DNA from: Bacillota bacterium
GTDB lineage: Bacteria > Bacillota > Clostridia > Lachnospirales > Lachnospiraceae
Assembly (NCBI GenBank): GCA_023443225.1
Contig: JAEZVF010000103.1
Coordinates: forward strand, 1 to 42,081
DNA: 42,081 bases
Direction: 5' to 3'
Below are positions 34,274 to 41,929 of this stretch, piece by piece. Each line of letters starts with the position of its first letter. Positions within the stretch are counted from its first letter, which is position 1. The notes under the pieces are model-generated. The model worked only from the letters and a program-made list of their open reading frames with translations. It searched no databases and was not told the DNA's origin. A program made the translations under genes and the position numbers.

Positions 34274-35569
34274 TTAACTTTCTGGTAATACTTTAGTTAT
34301 ATTATATTGTGAATTTATTACCAACCACATTTGAGCGAAATAACTCATAACATTCCAGATTCCAGAACCCTGAATGTCATATTCCGGAATAAATCTCATC
34401 AGTGAATCTATAGTTCTAGCATCACTAAACCATACGATATGTCTGATTTGTCTCCCTCCAACGGTATTATAATACTCATAATATGGAGCTTGAGTATTCT
34501 CTTCAAACATAATTGTTGACCCTGTCAGCACGGCCAACTCAATCGCCGCCTCATTCGTTAGGGCATTTGCTCTTGAAACACCCAAAATATATGGGCTTTG
34601 CCAGTCGTATCCTATAATAGATATTCCACTATATATCTTTTCAGACGGCACCATGGTCACTACATACTCAAGAAGCACTCTAGTTAAATAAGCAGGTGTT
34701 GTTGCCGAAGGAGGACCAGCAATTGAGCCCCATCCATAAGATAGAATTTGAAAGTAATCTGCCTGTTGACCCAAAACGGTATAATCTATTTTCTCAAAGG
34801 TTATTTCAGTTGCGTTTAAAATAATGATTGGAGTTATTGTAAGAAATAATTTATATCCTTCTGCATGCAAACGAGTGGATAATTTAGTTATATAATTTTC
34901 ATAAGCCAGTCTGTTTTCTTGATTTAAGTACACGATTGATAAATTTAGACCATAATACTTTTTTTCTCTTAAGATTCTTAGTATAGCATCTATATGCCTT
35001 TCTAGATTGCCTTCATTATATAGGATCCTATTTACCGTTTTAATATCACCTACGCCCTGATAGGTCAATGTGGATAAGGACATAAGAGGAGCGACCCCAT
35101 AATCTTTAGCCATTTGAATAATATCGATTTCGTCATTACCTACAATGATACCAGCCTCAATGGTTCTATAATTAAATATTGTTAAATACGTTAAAAATGG
35201 CAGGGTTTTTTTAAGTATATTCCTATCTATAAACGGATAAGAATATGCATTTATGGAGATATTCCCTTGGGTTTCATAACTAATAACAATCTCCTCACCT
35301 TGATATACAACTTCTCTGTTTATAAGAAACGGATTATTCCTAAGTAACTCCATTCTGGTAATTCCAAATGAACTGGCAATGCTTTCAATGGTGTCCCCTT
35401 CCTGCACTATATAAGACTGCTTCGGGTATGCAATTACAATTGTCTGCCCGACAACCAGATTCTCAGAATTTATTATTCCATTTTCCTCTACTAATTTCGT
35501 TACTGATACATTATAATCTTCTGCTATCGTATAAATTGTTTCACCAGGTTGTACAACATGTATAATCAT
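34274..35569 (-). CDS. LysM-LysM-GH18 (SleL/YaaH-like) protein with lost catalytic motif
   Basis: 431 residues, no signal peptide. Two LysM domains (about 1-46: VVQPGETIYTIAEDYNVS; about 49-95: YIVQEGDTIESIASSFGIT) bind peptidoglycan. A GH18 domain of the spore-germination SleL/YaaH group follows (FLTYLTIFNYRT, DYFQILSYGWG, ending GSGIWNVMSYFAQMW). In active members the strand-4 motif is GxNIDFE, with Glu as proton donor; here it reads GLNLSIVYL around residue 205, so Asp and Glu are gone. It is probably a binding or structural spore-envelope protein rather than an N-acetylglucosaminidase. ATG behind GAGGG; a TTG six codons upstream is possible. Confidence 0.8.
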   Translation of the reverse strand: MIIHVVQPGETIYTIAEDYNVSVTKLVEENGIINSENLVVGQTIVIAYPKQSYIVQEGDTIESIASSFGITRMELLRNNPFLINREVVYQGEEIVISYETQGNISINAYSYPFIDRNILKKTLPFLTYLTIFNYRTIEAGIIVGNDEIDIIQMAKDYGVAPLMSLSTLTYQGVGDIKTVNRILYNEGNLERHIDAILRILREKKYYGLNLSIVYLNQENRLAYENYITKLSTRLHAEGYKLFLTITPIIILNATEITFEKIDYTVLGQQADYFQILSYGWGSIAGPPSATTPAYLTRVLLEYVVTMVPSEKIYSGISIIGYDWQSPYILGVSRANALTNEAAIELAVLTGSTIMFEENTQAPYYEYYNTVGGRQIRHIVWFSDARTIDSLMRFIPEYDIQGSGIWNVMSYFAQMWLVINSQYNITKVLPES

Positions 35570-35681
35570 TATCCCTCTATTTTTCAATTTATCAATTTGT
35601 TAATTATATGATTCTAATACTAGTTATTATCACGATATCTACACATTTAACAAAAGAAGATCGCCCAAAGTCAGACACAGA

Positions 35682-36503
35682 TCAATTCGAGATTGGTATT
35701 ATGATTCTACTGTTTTCATCTTCTTCAAAGCTGTTGTCTTTCGTTACCATATGTCGAATTTGTATTTCTCCGGTTTGGCATTTGGGGCAATAAACATGGT
35801 AAGTCTGATAGTAATCTCTGTAATTAGTGACATCCACATCATGTTCTTTCGCATATTCATTTATTGTATTCAAATTCTCTGCTATCTCTTTCATCGTGTT
35901 ATCGTATGCATTCGGAAGGAATTTAAATAATTTATCTTCGCTATAGTACTTTTTGCAACTCTCACAGTATTTCGTGTCTTTCGCTAAAATTCGAAATGTT
36001 ACGATACACGCAAGAGCCATGCATAACCAATTTAACAGAAGGTTAATATAATTTAAAAAACCAGCAGTGGGCAATTCTAAAGACATATTACGTTTACCAG
36101 TTATTGTTATATTCTGATTATCAAGCAACTGCTTTTCGTATTCTAAAAAGCTGATTTCTAAATCTTCAATTGGATTACCTTCGAATTTCCTGTTAATCAG
36201 GTATGAATCTGTAGAACTATCATATTGATAAAAGGTTGTTTTGTATTCCATGTATTGAATGGATGGATATAACAGGAATCCTATTATTATTGTTAAGGTA
36301 ATTAAAAAAGCGCCATATTTTGTCCGGCCTTTTAGCATTCCGAAATGTAGCAACAATCCCATAATGAAACCAAGAATAATGCCTCCAATTGGAATTATTA
36401 CAATAGCTAAATTTGTTAACGAAAAATCAATATATACTCCTAAAAAATACTCTTCTAATAAAATAATGATAAAACCTATTAGCCCATACAAAAGATAATG
36501 CAT
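35682..36503 (-). CDS. Membrane protein with C-terminal paired CxxC (zinc-ribbon-like) domain
   Basis: 273 residues, no family recognised. Three hydrophobic helices (about 1-22, 28-52, 62-85), an external or luminal stretch, and a fourth helix (about 155-175). The last 100 residues are soluble, with CESCKKYY and, after about 60 residues, CPKCQTGEIQ: two CxxC pairs suited to binding one zinc. The ATG follows AAGGGGG. It follows another small membrane-protein gene by 44 bases, so the two are probably one operon, next to the integrated element. Confidence 0.6.
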   Translation of the reverse strand: MHYLLYGLIGFIIILLEEYFLGVYIDFSLTNLAIVIIPIGGIILGFIMGLLLHFGMLKGRTKYGAFLITLTIIIGFLLYPSIQYMEYKTTFYQYDSSTDSYLINRKFEGNPIEDLEISFLEYEKQLLDNQNITITGKRNMSLELPTAGFLNYINLLLNWLCMALACIVTFRILAKDTKYCESCKKYYSEDKLFKFLPNAYDNTMKEIAENLNTINEYAKEHDVDVTNYRDYYQTYHVYCPKCQTGEIQIRHMVTKDNSFEEDENSRIIIPISN

Positions 36504-36547
36504 ATAATCCCCCTTAAATTGAGTTAGTAAAATACCTATGTAATCTT

Positions 36548-37183
36548 TTATTGATAAATTTGATTATATTTTAGCCCTAAAAATTTGTCGATGTTCCCAT
36601 TATACATATCCTCTAATTCCTTATTAAAGCCTATTACTATATGGGCAAAATTCTGCTGATATAGTTGAGCAATTTCTTTTGCCTTCTTCTCAGATTTAAT
36701 TGTAACACTAGTCATCTTTTTATTGATATCACAGAAGTTAATACTCCACCCGTCACTTTGTCCAGAAATTCTAGTTAAATAAACCCAGATTATTTCTTTA
36801 TTTTCTATAATATATGGGTAGAGATAACCAATATGAAATGTACATTTACTTCCAATCCAAAGACTTTTAATAAAGTGATTCGCTTGGCGAAGATCATTAT
36901 CTAACTCTTCTATTGTTGTATCTGGATGTAAAGCAAAATAATCTTTTATCCCTGTACCATAATTATTTGTTATTAGCATTTTAATAAACACAATATCAGC
37001 TATAATAAACCCTATGCTCATAACTACACCCAGTACATTTGCTGCGGATACATTTACAAGGCATTTTTGAATGCCCAAATACAGCAACGGAAATCCGAAT
37101 GCAAAGATAGCAATATAAATGAAACTTAAAAATCTACTTCTTTTTGTTAATTCTTTAACCGCATAGCTCTCTTTGTAATTCAT
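36548..37183 (-). CDS. Hypothetical membrane protein with two N-terminal helices
   Basis: 211 residues. Two helices (about 18-38 and 46-70) precede a soluble domain with an alpha/beta pattern (IIENKEIIWVYLTRISGQSD, NKKMTSVTIKSEKKAKEIAQLY). I cannot name the family with confidence. ATG start with a modest GGAGGAT ribosome site. First gene of the pair with the CxxC membrane protein. It is the last chromosomal gene before the tmRNA fragment and element. Confidence 0.55.
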   Translation of the reverse strand: MNYKESYAVKELTKRSRFLSFIYIAIFAFGFPLLYLGIQKCLVNVSAANVLGVVMSIGFIIADIVFIKMLITNNYGTGIKDYFALHPDTTIEELDNDLRQANHFIKSLWIGSKCTFHIGYLYPYIIENKEIIWVYLTRISGQSDGWSINFCDINKKMTSVTIKSEKKAKEIAQLYQQNFAHIVIGFNKELEDMYNGNIDKFLGLKYNQIYQ

Positions 37184-37287
37184 ATCTTATCCTCCATGCT
37201 ACAAAAATTAATTAACTACTCTAATTATATAGATTTGTATAGTAAAATGCAAGAAATTAATGGAATTGTTTGGTAAGCACGCAAGCT

Positions 37288-37334
37288 AAAAAAGTGCTTA
37301 ATACCTTAAATTCTATAAGGTTTTAAGCACTTTT
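37288..37334 (-). terminator. Terminator downstream of the tmRNA 3' end
   Basis: Minus strand: AAAAGTGCTTAA pairs with TTAAGCACTTTT, with an inner ACCTTA/TAAGGT stem, then TTTTTTAGC. It lies about 29 bases beyond the tmRNA-like acceptor end, where the native ssrA terminator would be. Confidence 0.75.
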
Positions 37335-37362
37335 AAATGTTATAATATTCTCAGTCTAAGAG

Positions 37363-37381
37363 TGGAGCTGAGGGGAATCGA
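37363..37381 (-). other. ssrA: 3'-end fragment of the tmRNA gene, the likely attachment site
   Basis: Read on the minus strand: TCGATTCCCCTCAGCTCCA. The TTCGA-type T-loop, a CCCCT T-stem arm, the acceptor strand CAGCTCC and discriminator A are those of tmRNA, whose acceptor arm is strongly conserved. The rest of the gene is absent: sequence to the right is element DNA ending at the integrase. This is what integration into the 3' end of ssrA leaves at the integrase end. The intact copy should be at the far end, beyond the window. Confidence 0.7.
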
Positions 37382-37464
37382 CTTTATCGTTTATTACTTG
37401 AAAGTATTAATATTACTATGTTTCAAACGATAAAATTTATTTATACCCAAAAAGTACCCAAATA

Positions 37465-38661
37465 TTATATAACATTAAGCAATTGTATTGCTTCAATCTG
37501 TTGTTCTTGTAAGACATGAATATATTTTGCTCTGGTAATTGCTTGACTAGCGTGTCCCATTAATCTGCTTACGACAGAAATATCTACACCTTTTCTTATT
37601 AAAGTAGATCCAAAAGAGTGTCTTAAAATATGCAATCCACAATGATTAATTCCTGCTTGTGTTAAAACCAAATCAAAAGTTCTTTGTAAATTTCTTGCAC
37701 TAACCGAATTACCATTGCTTGCTGACACAACAAGATTAGTGTTAATATTATGAGTTTCATTATATTTTGATATTTCCTTTAAATAATATAAAGCACTATC
37801 ATTGAGTGGGATAATCCTTGTTCCATTTGCTGTTTTTGTAGATGCAGTAACTTGTAACCTTTTCTTCTCTGAATTATTTCCACGGTTTTTTATGTTACTC
37901 ATTACTGATTTATTTACTTTCATTGTTTTCTTGTCAAGGTCAATATCATCAAAAGTTAAGGCTAACATTTCTCCAACACGCACTCCAGTATTGAGCATTA
38001 TTATATAAACATAAGCATATTTATAATATGGTTCACCATTTTTACGTTTCAAATCTGCTATATTTTTTAATGCTTTCATATCTTCATCAGTTAGCGAAAA
38101 CATTTCCTTTGTTTTAACAATAAAATTATCTTGATGTGGTATTTTTACAAGTTTCATTGGGTTATCATTTATATCTCCGTGTTCTTGTGCATATTCAAAA
38201 CATGGATTTAATAACTCAATAATTTTCTTTATACTAGATCGTGAAAGAGGTCTTGTTTTACCATCTAAAGGATTTATTTTTTCATTTATTAACTTTTGAA
38301 TATCCTTAGAATCAATATTTCCCATTTGCCTTTTGCCAATAGTGTCTTTAATATGATGAATATAAGTACTCTCCATTCTATCATAAGTAGAACTTTTAAC
38401 TACGCCTAATTTATAAGTAATTAACCAGTTATATATATACTCATTAAGCGTAATCTTTTTTACATTATTATATCCTTTAGCTTTGAGCCTGTTATATTCT
38501 CTTAACTTTCTCTTAACTTCAGTCTCGCTTTTACCATATAATGATTTAGATTCACCATCAGTATATATTCTTGCTTCCCACTTCCCATCTTTACGCTGTC
38601 TAATACTACCTGTTCCATTATCTCGTTTCTTTTGTTTATTTTCATTTCTAATTGTAGTCAT
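37465..38661 (-). CDS. Tyrosine-family phage integrase
   Basis: 398 residues. N-terminal arm-binding domain (GTGSIRQRKDGKWEARIY), SAM-like core-binding domain (LNEYIYNWLITYKLG), and catalytic domain with the R-H-R-H-Y set: Arg in GVRVGEMLAL, HxxR in HILRHSFGS, His in LMGHASQAIT and Tyr in AKYIHV. It should recombine the element with the tmRNA 3' end 84 bases away. ATG start; ribosome site AAAGGATG. Confidence 0.95.
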   Translation of the reverse strand: MTTIRNENKQKKRDNGTGSIRQRKDGKWEARIYTDGESKSLYGKSETEVKRKLREYNRLKAKGYNNVKKITLNEYIYNWLITYKLGVVKSSTYDRMESTYIHHIKDTIGKRQMGNIDSKDIQKLINEKINPLDGKTRPLSRSSIKKIIELLNPCFEYAQEHGDINDNPMKLVKIPHQDNFIVKTKEMFSLTDEDMKALKNIADLKRKNGEPYYKYAYVYIIMLNTGVRVGEMLALTFDDIDLDKKTMKVNKSVMSNIKNRGNNSEKKRLQVTASTKTANGTRIIPLNDSALYYLKEISKYNETHNINTNLVVSASNGNSVSARNLQRTFDLVLTQAGINHCGLHILRHSFGSTLIRKGVDISVVSRLMGHASQAITRAKYIHVLQEQQIEAIQLLNVI

Positions 38662-38739
38662 ATAAACATCCTTTCTTATATGCTACAATAACAACCTAAG
38701 GTCTATTGTAACATATTATGTAATTTATCACAAACTTAA

Positions 38740-38934
38740 CTAAAAGAATATTTCCTTACCAATATTATCTTTAATCCAATCTTCAACTGCTTTTTGTGTA
38801 GTTATGTAATCTCTTCCGATTTTAACTACTGGTAATACACCAGATTGAAATAATTCACACATCTTTGTTTTACCGAATCCAAACATTTCTTGTAAATCTT
38901 GACTGTTTAATACTTGTAAACCTTTTTCTTCCAT
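38740..38934 (-). CDS. Excisionase-type helix-turn-helix protein
   Basis: 64 residues of the MerR-like excisionase family: LNSQDLQEMFGFGKTKMCELFQ forms the helix-turn-helix, followed by the LPVVKIGRDYITTQKAVEDWI wing. Directly upstream of the integrase and on the same strand, it probably controls excision. The ribosome site is the AAAGTGAGG stretch before the ATG. Confidence 0.85.
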   Translation of the reverse strand: MEEKGLQVLNSQDLQEMFGFGKTKMCELFQSGVLPVVKIGRDYITTQKAVEDWIKDNIGKEIFF

Positions 38935-38979
38935 TAAATAACCTCACTTTCTTCTATATTAATAAACAATAATAATTGC

Positions 38980-39006
38980 AAAAAAATAAAAGGGCTATCT
39001 TGCCCC
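38980..39006 (-). terminator. Terminator-like hairpin before the excisionase gene
   Basis: Minus strand: GGGC-AAGATA-GCCC then TTTTATTTTTTT. It lies 46-72 bases upstream of the excisionase start. Confidence 0.6.
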
Positions 39007-39097
39007 TACATCATGTTTTCTCATTTAAACAACACTTGTATTTTACTGGAAAATGGTGTATGGTTACCTTATAAATCATCATACCAAGGAGGCTACT

Positions 39098-39310
39098 ATG
39101 AAATTCGGTATTAGAACACCTAGTTTAAAAAAGAGTTTTAAAGCTAGAACTACTGGTAGAGCTAAAAGAGCTATTAAAAAAGCTATAATCCCCGGCTATG
39201 GTAAAAAGGGCATGGGATGGATTAAGAACCCTAAAAAGGCAGCTTATAATAAAATATACAATAAAACTTCCGTCAGTTTATTTTCAATTCTGAAGAAGCT
39301 TTTTAAATAG
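39098..39310 (+). CDS. Small, highly basic element-associated protein
   Basis: 70 residues, over a quarter Lys/Arg (SLKKSFKARTTGRAKRAIKK, YGKKGMGWIKNPKKAAYNK) with a short hydrophobic end (SLFSILKKLF). It is the only plus-strand gene in this part of the element. The ATG follows a perfect AAGGAGG; an upstream in-frame ATG has none. Similar small basic proteins recur in Firmicutes prophages without an assigned role. DNA or membrane binding is plausible from charge alone. Confidence 0.7.
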   Translation: MKFGIRTPSLKKSFKARTTGRAKRAIKKAIIPGYGKKGMGWIKNPKKAAYNKIYNKTSVSLFSILKKLFK

Positions 39311-39316
39311 TAATAA

Positions 39317-39352
39317 CCCCACTACAAAATTATAAGTAGTGGGGATTTCTTT
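39317..39352. terminator. Terminator after the basic protein gene
   Basis: CCCCACTAC pairs perfectly with GTAGTGGGG (9 bp), followed by ATTTCTTT on the plus strand. It lies between converging genes and may serve both. Confidence 0.75.
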
Positions 39353-39890
39353 ATTTTCCTATTCCATCAGCTATCAATTTAGCAAGTTTGCCTTTATGTA
39401 GTCTTGCATAATGCCATTCTTTTTTATTAGTACAAAAATATGTTTCAAGCATTATACATACCGGCTTCGTCTTAGTAAGCATATAAAGATTATCTCTATA
39501 CTGAATGCCCCTATTTTTAAATACAGTACTCAATTTAGCTTGTACACGTTCTGCATAGTATTTTCCTTTATTTGATATGTAAAGCACCTCACATCCTTCT
39601 GCTGTACTATTCACAGATGCATTCAAGTGCAATTCAATTATAAGATCATAGTCACCATCATTGACGATATCCAGTTTATAATTCTTTTCTTGAGTAGATT
39701 TTGTGAACTTCTTTTCTGGACATATAATAATATCTACTAAATGACCCTTTTTCTTTAGCTCTTTAGACAAGTAATTTGAAAAGGTCTTGTTAAATTTATA
39801 CTCATTTCCACCACCAAATTTAGTACCATCTGCACTTGTATAGTAACCGTTTTTCAACTGGCTGTGTCCAACTGTTAACGCTATTTTCAT
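39351..39890 (-). CDS. N-acetylmuramoyl-L-alanine amidase (Amidase_3), phage endolysin
   Basis: 179 residues, catalytic domain only, no wall-binding domain. Zinc ligands: His9 in LTVGHSQL, Glu in GGGNEYKFN, and His in LIIELHLNASVN. The catalytic Glu is in IMLETYFCTN. It cuts the bond between MurNAc and L-Ala. It follows the holin gene with a 1-base overlap (TAATG), forming a lysis cassette. No signal peptide, so release depends on the holin. Confidence 0.9.
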   Translation of the reverse strand: MKIALTVGHSQLKNGYYTSADGTKFGGGNEYKFNKTFSNYLSKELKKKGHLVDIIICPEKKFTKSTQEKNYKLDIVNDGDYDLIIELHLNASVNSTAEGCEVLYISNKGKYYAERVQAKLSTVFKNRGIQYRDNLYMLTKTKPVCIMLETYFCTNKKEWHYARLHKGKLAKLIADGIGK

Positions 39891-40306
39891 TATGCTTCAT
39901 CCTCTTTCTTTTTCAGAATATCAATTGCATTAGAAATTGCTGACGGAATAGGCAAGCCAATTAAACCAGCATTTTCAGTAATTGATAATGTTTCATTTAC
40001 TATGAATCCGATTATTACAGCATTTCTTATAAAGTTACTTCCTATCACTATATCTAATCGTGTTGCTACTAGTACATAGAAAAAGATCATACATTTTTTG
40101 CATAATCCCTTAAAACATGCCATAGATTCTAAAGCACCATTTTCAGTTTTAGTAGATTTCTTAAATACCCCACCTACTATTAACCCAGATACAAAGTCTA
40201 TAGCCATAAATATAACAAGTGTAATTAATGCAGAATCCCATCCTCCAAGTAAATAAGCTAATCCACTTCCTATAACACCAAATAAAGCACATATTGCATT
40301 TTTCAT
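39890..40306 (-). CDS. Phage holin (toxin secretion/phage lysis holin family)
   Basis: 138 residues with about four hydrophobic helices. LITLVIFMAIDFVSGLIVG is the conserved core, ASMACFKGLCKKC-like sequence follows, and a charged C-terminus (ILKKKEDEA) ends it, typical of Phage_holin_4 (Cph1/TcdE-like). It forms membrane holes that release the amidase encoded next. ATG with the ribosome site GAAGG. Confidence 0.88.
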   Translation of the reverse strand: MKNAICALFGVIGSGLAYLLGGWDSALITLVIFMAIDFVSGLIVGGVFKKSTKTENGALESMACFKGLCKKCMIFFYVLVATRLDIVIGSNFIRNAVIIGFIVNETLSITENAGLIGLPIPSAISNAIDILKKKEDEA

Positions 40307-40333
40307 ATCATTCTACCTTCTTTCCATAATAAA

Positions 40334-40353
40334 AGAGCCGATTGCTCGACTCT
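40334..40353 (-). terminator. Terminator-like hairpin just before the holin gene
   Basis: Minus strand: AGAGTCGA-GCAA-TCGGCTCT, 8 bp with one G-U and a GNRA-type GCAA loop, followed by TTTATTATGG. Its 3' end is only 28 bases from the holin ATG. Confidence 0.55.
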
Positions 40354-40374
40354 CCTATAATCATATTAAATTCT

Positions 40375-40446
40375 TTATTCTACAAGCCATTCCTGGCCTC
40401 TTATATCTTTTACCCTTACAACTTTACCTATAACATCATAAAGTCG
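40375..40446 (-). pseudogene. Possible remnant of a small phage gene
   Basis: An open stretch of 23 codons ending in TAA reads RLYDVIGKVVRVKDIRGQEW, then LVE. It looks like genuine protein sequence but is closed upstream by TAA and contains no start codon. It could be the tail of a decayed gene. Confidence 0.3.
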
Positions 40447-40513
40447 TTATTTACCCAACATACACACCAAAAACCCTATAACATTCACCTATAACAATCT
40501 ACATTCCCACATC

Positions 40514-40545
40514 AAAAAAGCACCTACTGGTTATAGGGTAGATGC
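40514..40545 (-). terminator. Terminator 2 of a tandem pair after the PemK-like gene
   Basis: Minus strand: GCATCTAC pairs with GTAGGTGC (one G-U), followed by TTTTTT. Confidence 0.75.
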
Positions 40546-40554
40546 TTAGATATG

Positions 40555-40587
40555 AAAAAAGACACCTACTTTATTCAAATAGATGTC
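40555..40587 (-). terminator. Terminator 1 of a tandem pair after the PemK-like gene
   Basis: Minus strand: GACATCTA pairs with TAGGTGTC (one G-U), followed by TTTTTT. It shares the CATCTA/TAGGTG arms with its neighbour. Confidence 0.75.
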
Positions 40588-40691
40588 ATAAAAGTAAAAC
40601 TTTTTTAATTAATCACTGGCGATCATGCCATAATCATAAACTAACATAAATATATAATCACTGTACTAAGTACAGTTATATAATATATTAT

Positions 40692-41276
40692 TTATGATTT
40701 TATGTCAATAGTATTATATGTAATTTCTTTAATTTTATCACATATTTTATTCATTTGGATATTACTTAACTCTAAATCAAAAAATCCGTCACGTTTATTT
40801 CCACATCTATCTAATCTTTTTTTACTAACGGTTTGTAATAAAAACGTACACGCATAGCATTCTTTACATTCATGAGGGTATCCTTTAACTTCTCCTAAAT
40901 CTACAATTAAATTCTTATTATCAACAATCCACTGTGGAGATTCGTCTTTTTTAGATGTTAATGGAATAACAATTGCAGTATATTTTGATTCATATAAAAC
41001 TACTGCATAATGATAATCTCTAAATTCGCTTCCTATATTTTTCCCGAAATTAATCCAATATACTTTTTGTCTATACTTTTTAAATACTTCTTGATCTGTT
41101 TTTGAAATATTAATTTTACTTTCATGGATAATATAATTTTTTTCTAATACTTCATTAAACCAATCAAGAATACTTGCACAATAATAATTTTCAATGCCTA
41201 ATCCTTTTAATTTCATTATATTAGTTTTAATGTTTTTTAATTTATCGTCTAATTTTAACTCTGAAATTTCTTTCAC
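40692..41276 (-). CDS. PemK/MazF-like toxin-family protein
   Basis: 194 residues. Residues 70-125 match the PemK/MazF fold: KVYWINFGKNIGSEFRDYHY, then AVVLYESKYTAIVIPLTSK, equivalent to the WVN(L/F)...GSE(x)RP...PLT pattern of mRNA interferases, although the conserved Pro after GSEFR is Asp-Tyr. About 65 helical residues precede it, and the C-terminal part has a cysteine cluster (HECKECYACTF). GTG start behind GAGGAGAG. No antitoxin gene adjoins it. Similar extended PemK-like proteins occur in clostridial mobile elements. It may be an addiction toxin or phage-defence factor; RNase activity is inferred. Confidence 0.7.
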   Translation of the reverse strand: MKEISELKLDDKLKNIKTNIMKLKGLGIENYYCASILDWFNEVLEKNYIIHESKINISKTDQEVFKKYRQKVYWINFGKNIGSEFRDYHYAVVLYESKYTAIVIPLTSKKDESPQWIVDNKNLIVDLGEVKGYPHECKECYACTFLLQTVSKKRLDRCGNKRDGFFDLELSNIQMNKICDKIKEITYNTIDIKS

Positions 41277-41381
41277 TTATTTTTCTCTCCTCGTCAGTAT
41301 ATATTATAATATACCATTATATACCAAATGAGGACAGATGGAAACAATATAATTAAATTTCTTTAATATACAGCCATATAT

Positions 41382-41437
41382 AAGCCACTCAAATTCCATA
41401 GGTAACAACTAATACCTAAAACAAGTTTAAGTGGCTT
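41382..41437 (-). other. Nested RNA-hairpin region upstream of the PemK-like gene
   Basis: A 12-bp outer stem (41382-41393 with 41426-41437, one G-U on the minus transcript) encloses an internal 6-bp stem TAGGTA/TACCTA (41399-41404 with 41413-41418). There is no U tail. It lies between the coiled-coil gene and the PemK-like gene; the remaining intergenic sequence (41277-41535) shows no gene. Confidence 0.45.
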
Positions 41438-41535
41438 GTAAATACTCATAGCAAGCCAAACAGACCTCATATGCATCCAAAATCCAACTTAGCATCAAAC
41501 ACCAATTTTATTAGATGTTATATGTAATTAAAGTA

Positions 41536-41886
41536 CTATTTCTCGGCTCTATACAATTTTGCTACTATTTCATTCAGTGCTTGTATTTGCTTTTCCAACT
41601 CTTCAATTTTTGCTTGAGTTTCATCAATCTTACCAAGAGTTACAGTAGACAAACCTGTTTCTCCATCCTTAGTGATAGAGATAAATTTTGTATATCCGAC
41701 ATATGAGGCTGTTTGTTCATCTGCTTCTGTAAGTACTTTTATGGTAGATACAATGCATTTATTTGTAAATACTTCCTCAAGTTCTGAAATTGGAGTTGAA
41801 TTAAAAACTATTTTTAAACTCTCCCCTTGTAGTTCAATACTATCAACTTCATATGACTGTGAATTTACTAATAATATTTTTTCCAA
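41536..41886 (-). CDS. Small phage-type protein with C-terminal coiled coil
   Basis: 116 residues, no named family. The first 85 residues look like a beta-rich domain (VNSQSYEVDSIELQGESLKI, VGYTKFISITKDGETGL). The end is a heptad-patterned helix (AKIEELEKQIQALNEIVAKL). Its position just before the lysis region fits a tail-end or baseplate accessory protein, which is a guess from order only. I take TTG at 41886 as the start because AAAGGA lies at the right distance; a TTG seven codons upstream has none. Confidence 0.6.
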   Translation of the reverse strand: MEKILLVNSQSYEVDSIELQGESLKIVFNSTPISELEEVFTNKCIVSTIKVLTEADEQTASYVGYTKFISITKDGETGLSTVTLGKIDETQAKIEELEKQIQALNEIVAKLYRAEK

Positions 41887-41907
41887 GATTATTTTCCTTT
41901 CTGGCAA

Positions 41908-41929
41908 TAAAAAAGAACCTAATAGGTTC
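41908..41929 (-). terminator. Terminator-like hairpin just before the coiled-coil protein gene
   Basis: Minus strand: GAACC-TATTA-GGTTC followed by TTTTTTATT, 22 bases upstream of the TTG start. It probably ends the transcript of the next gene to the right, whose end is not resolved within the window. Confidence 0.6.
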
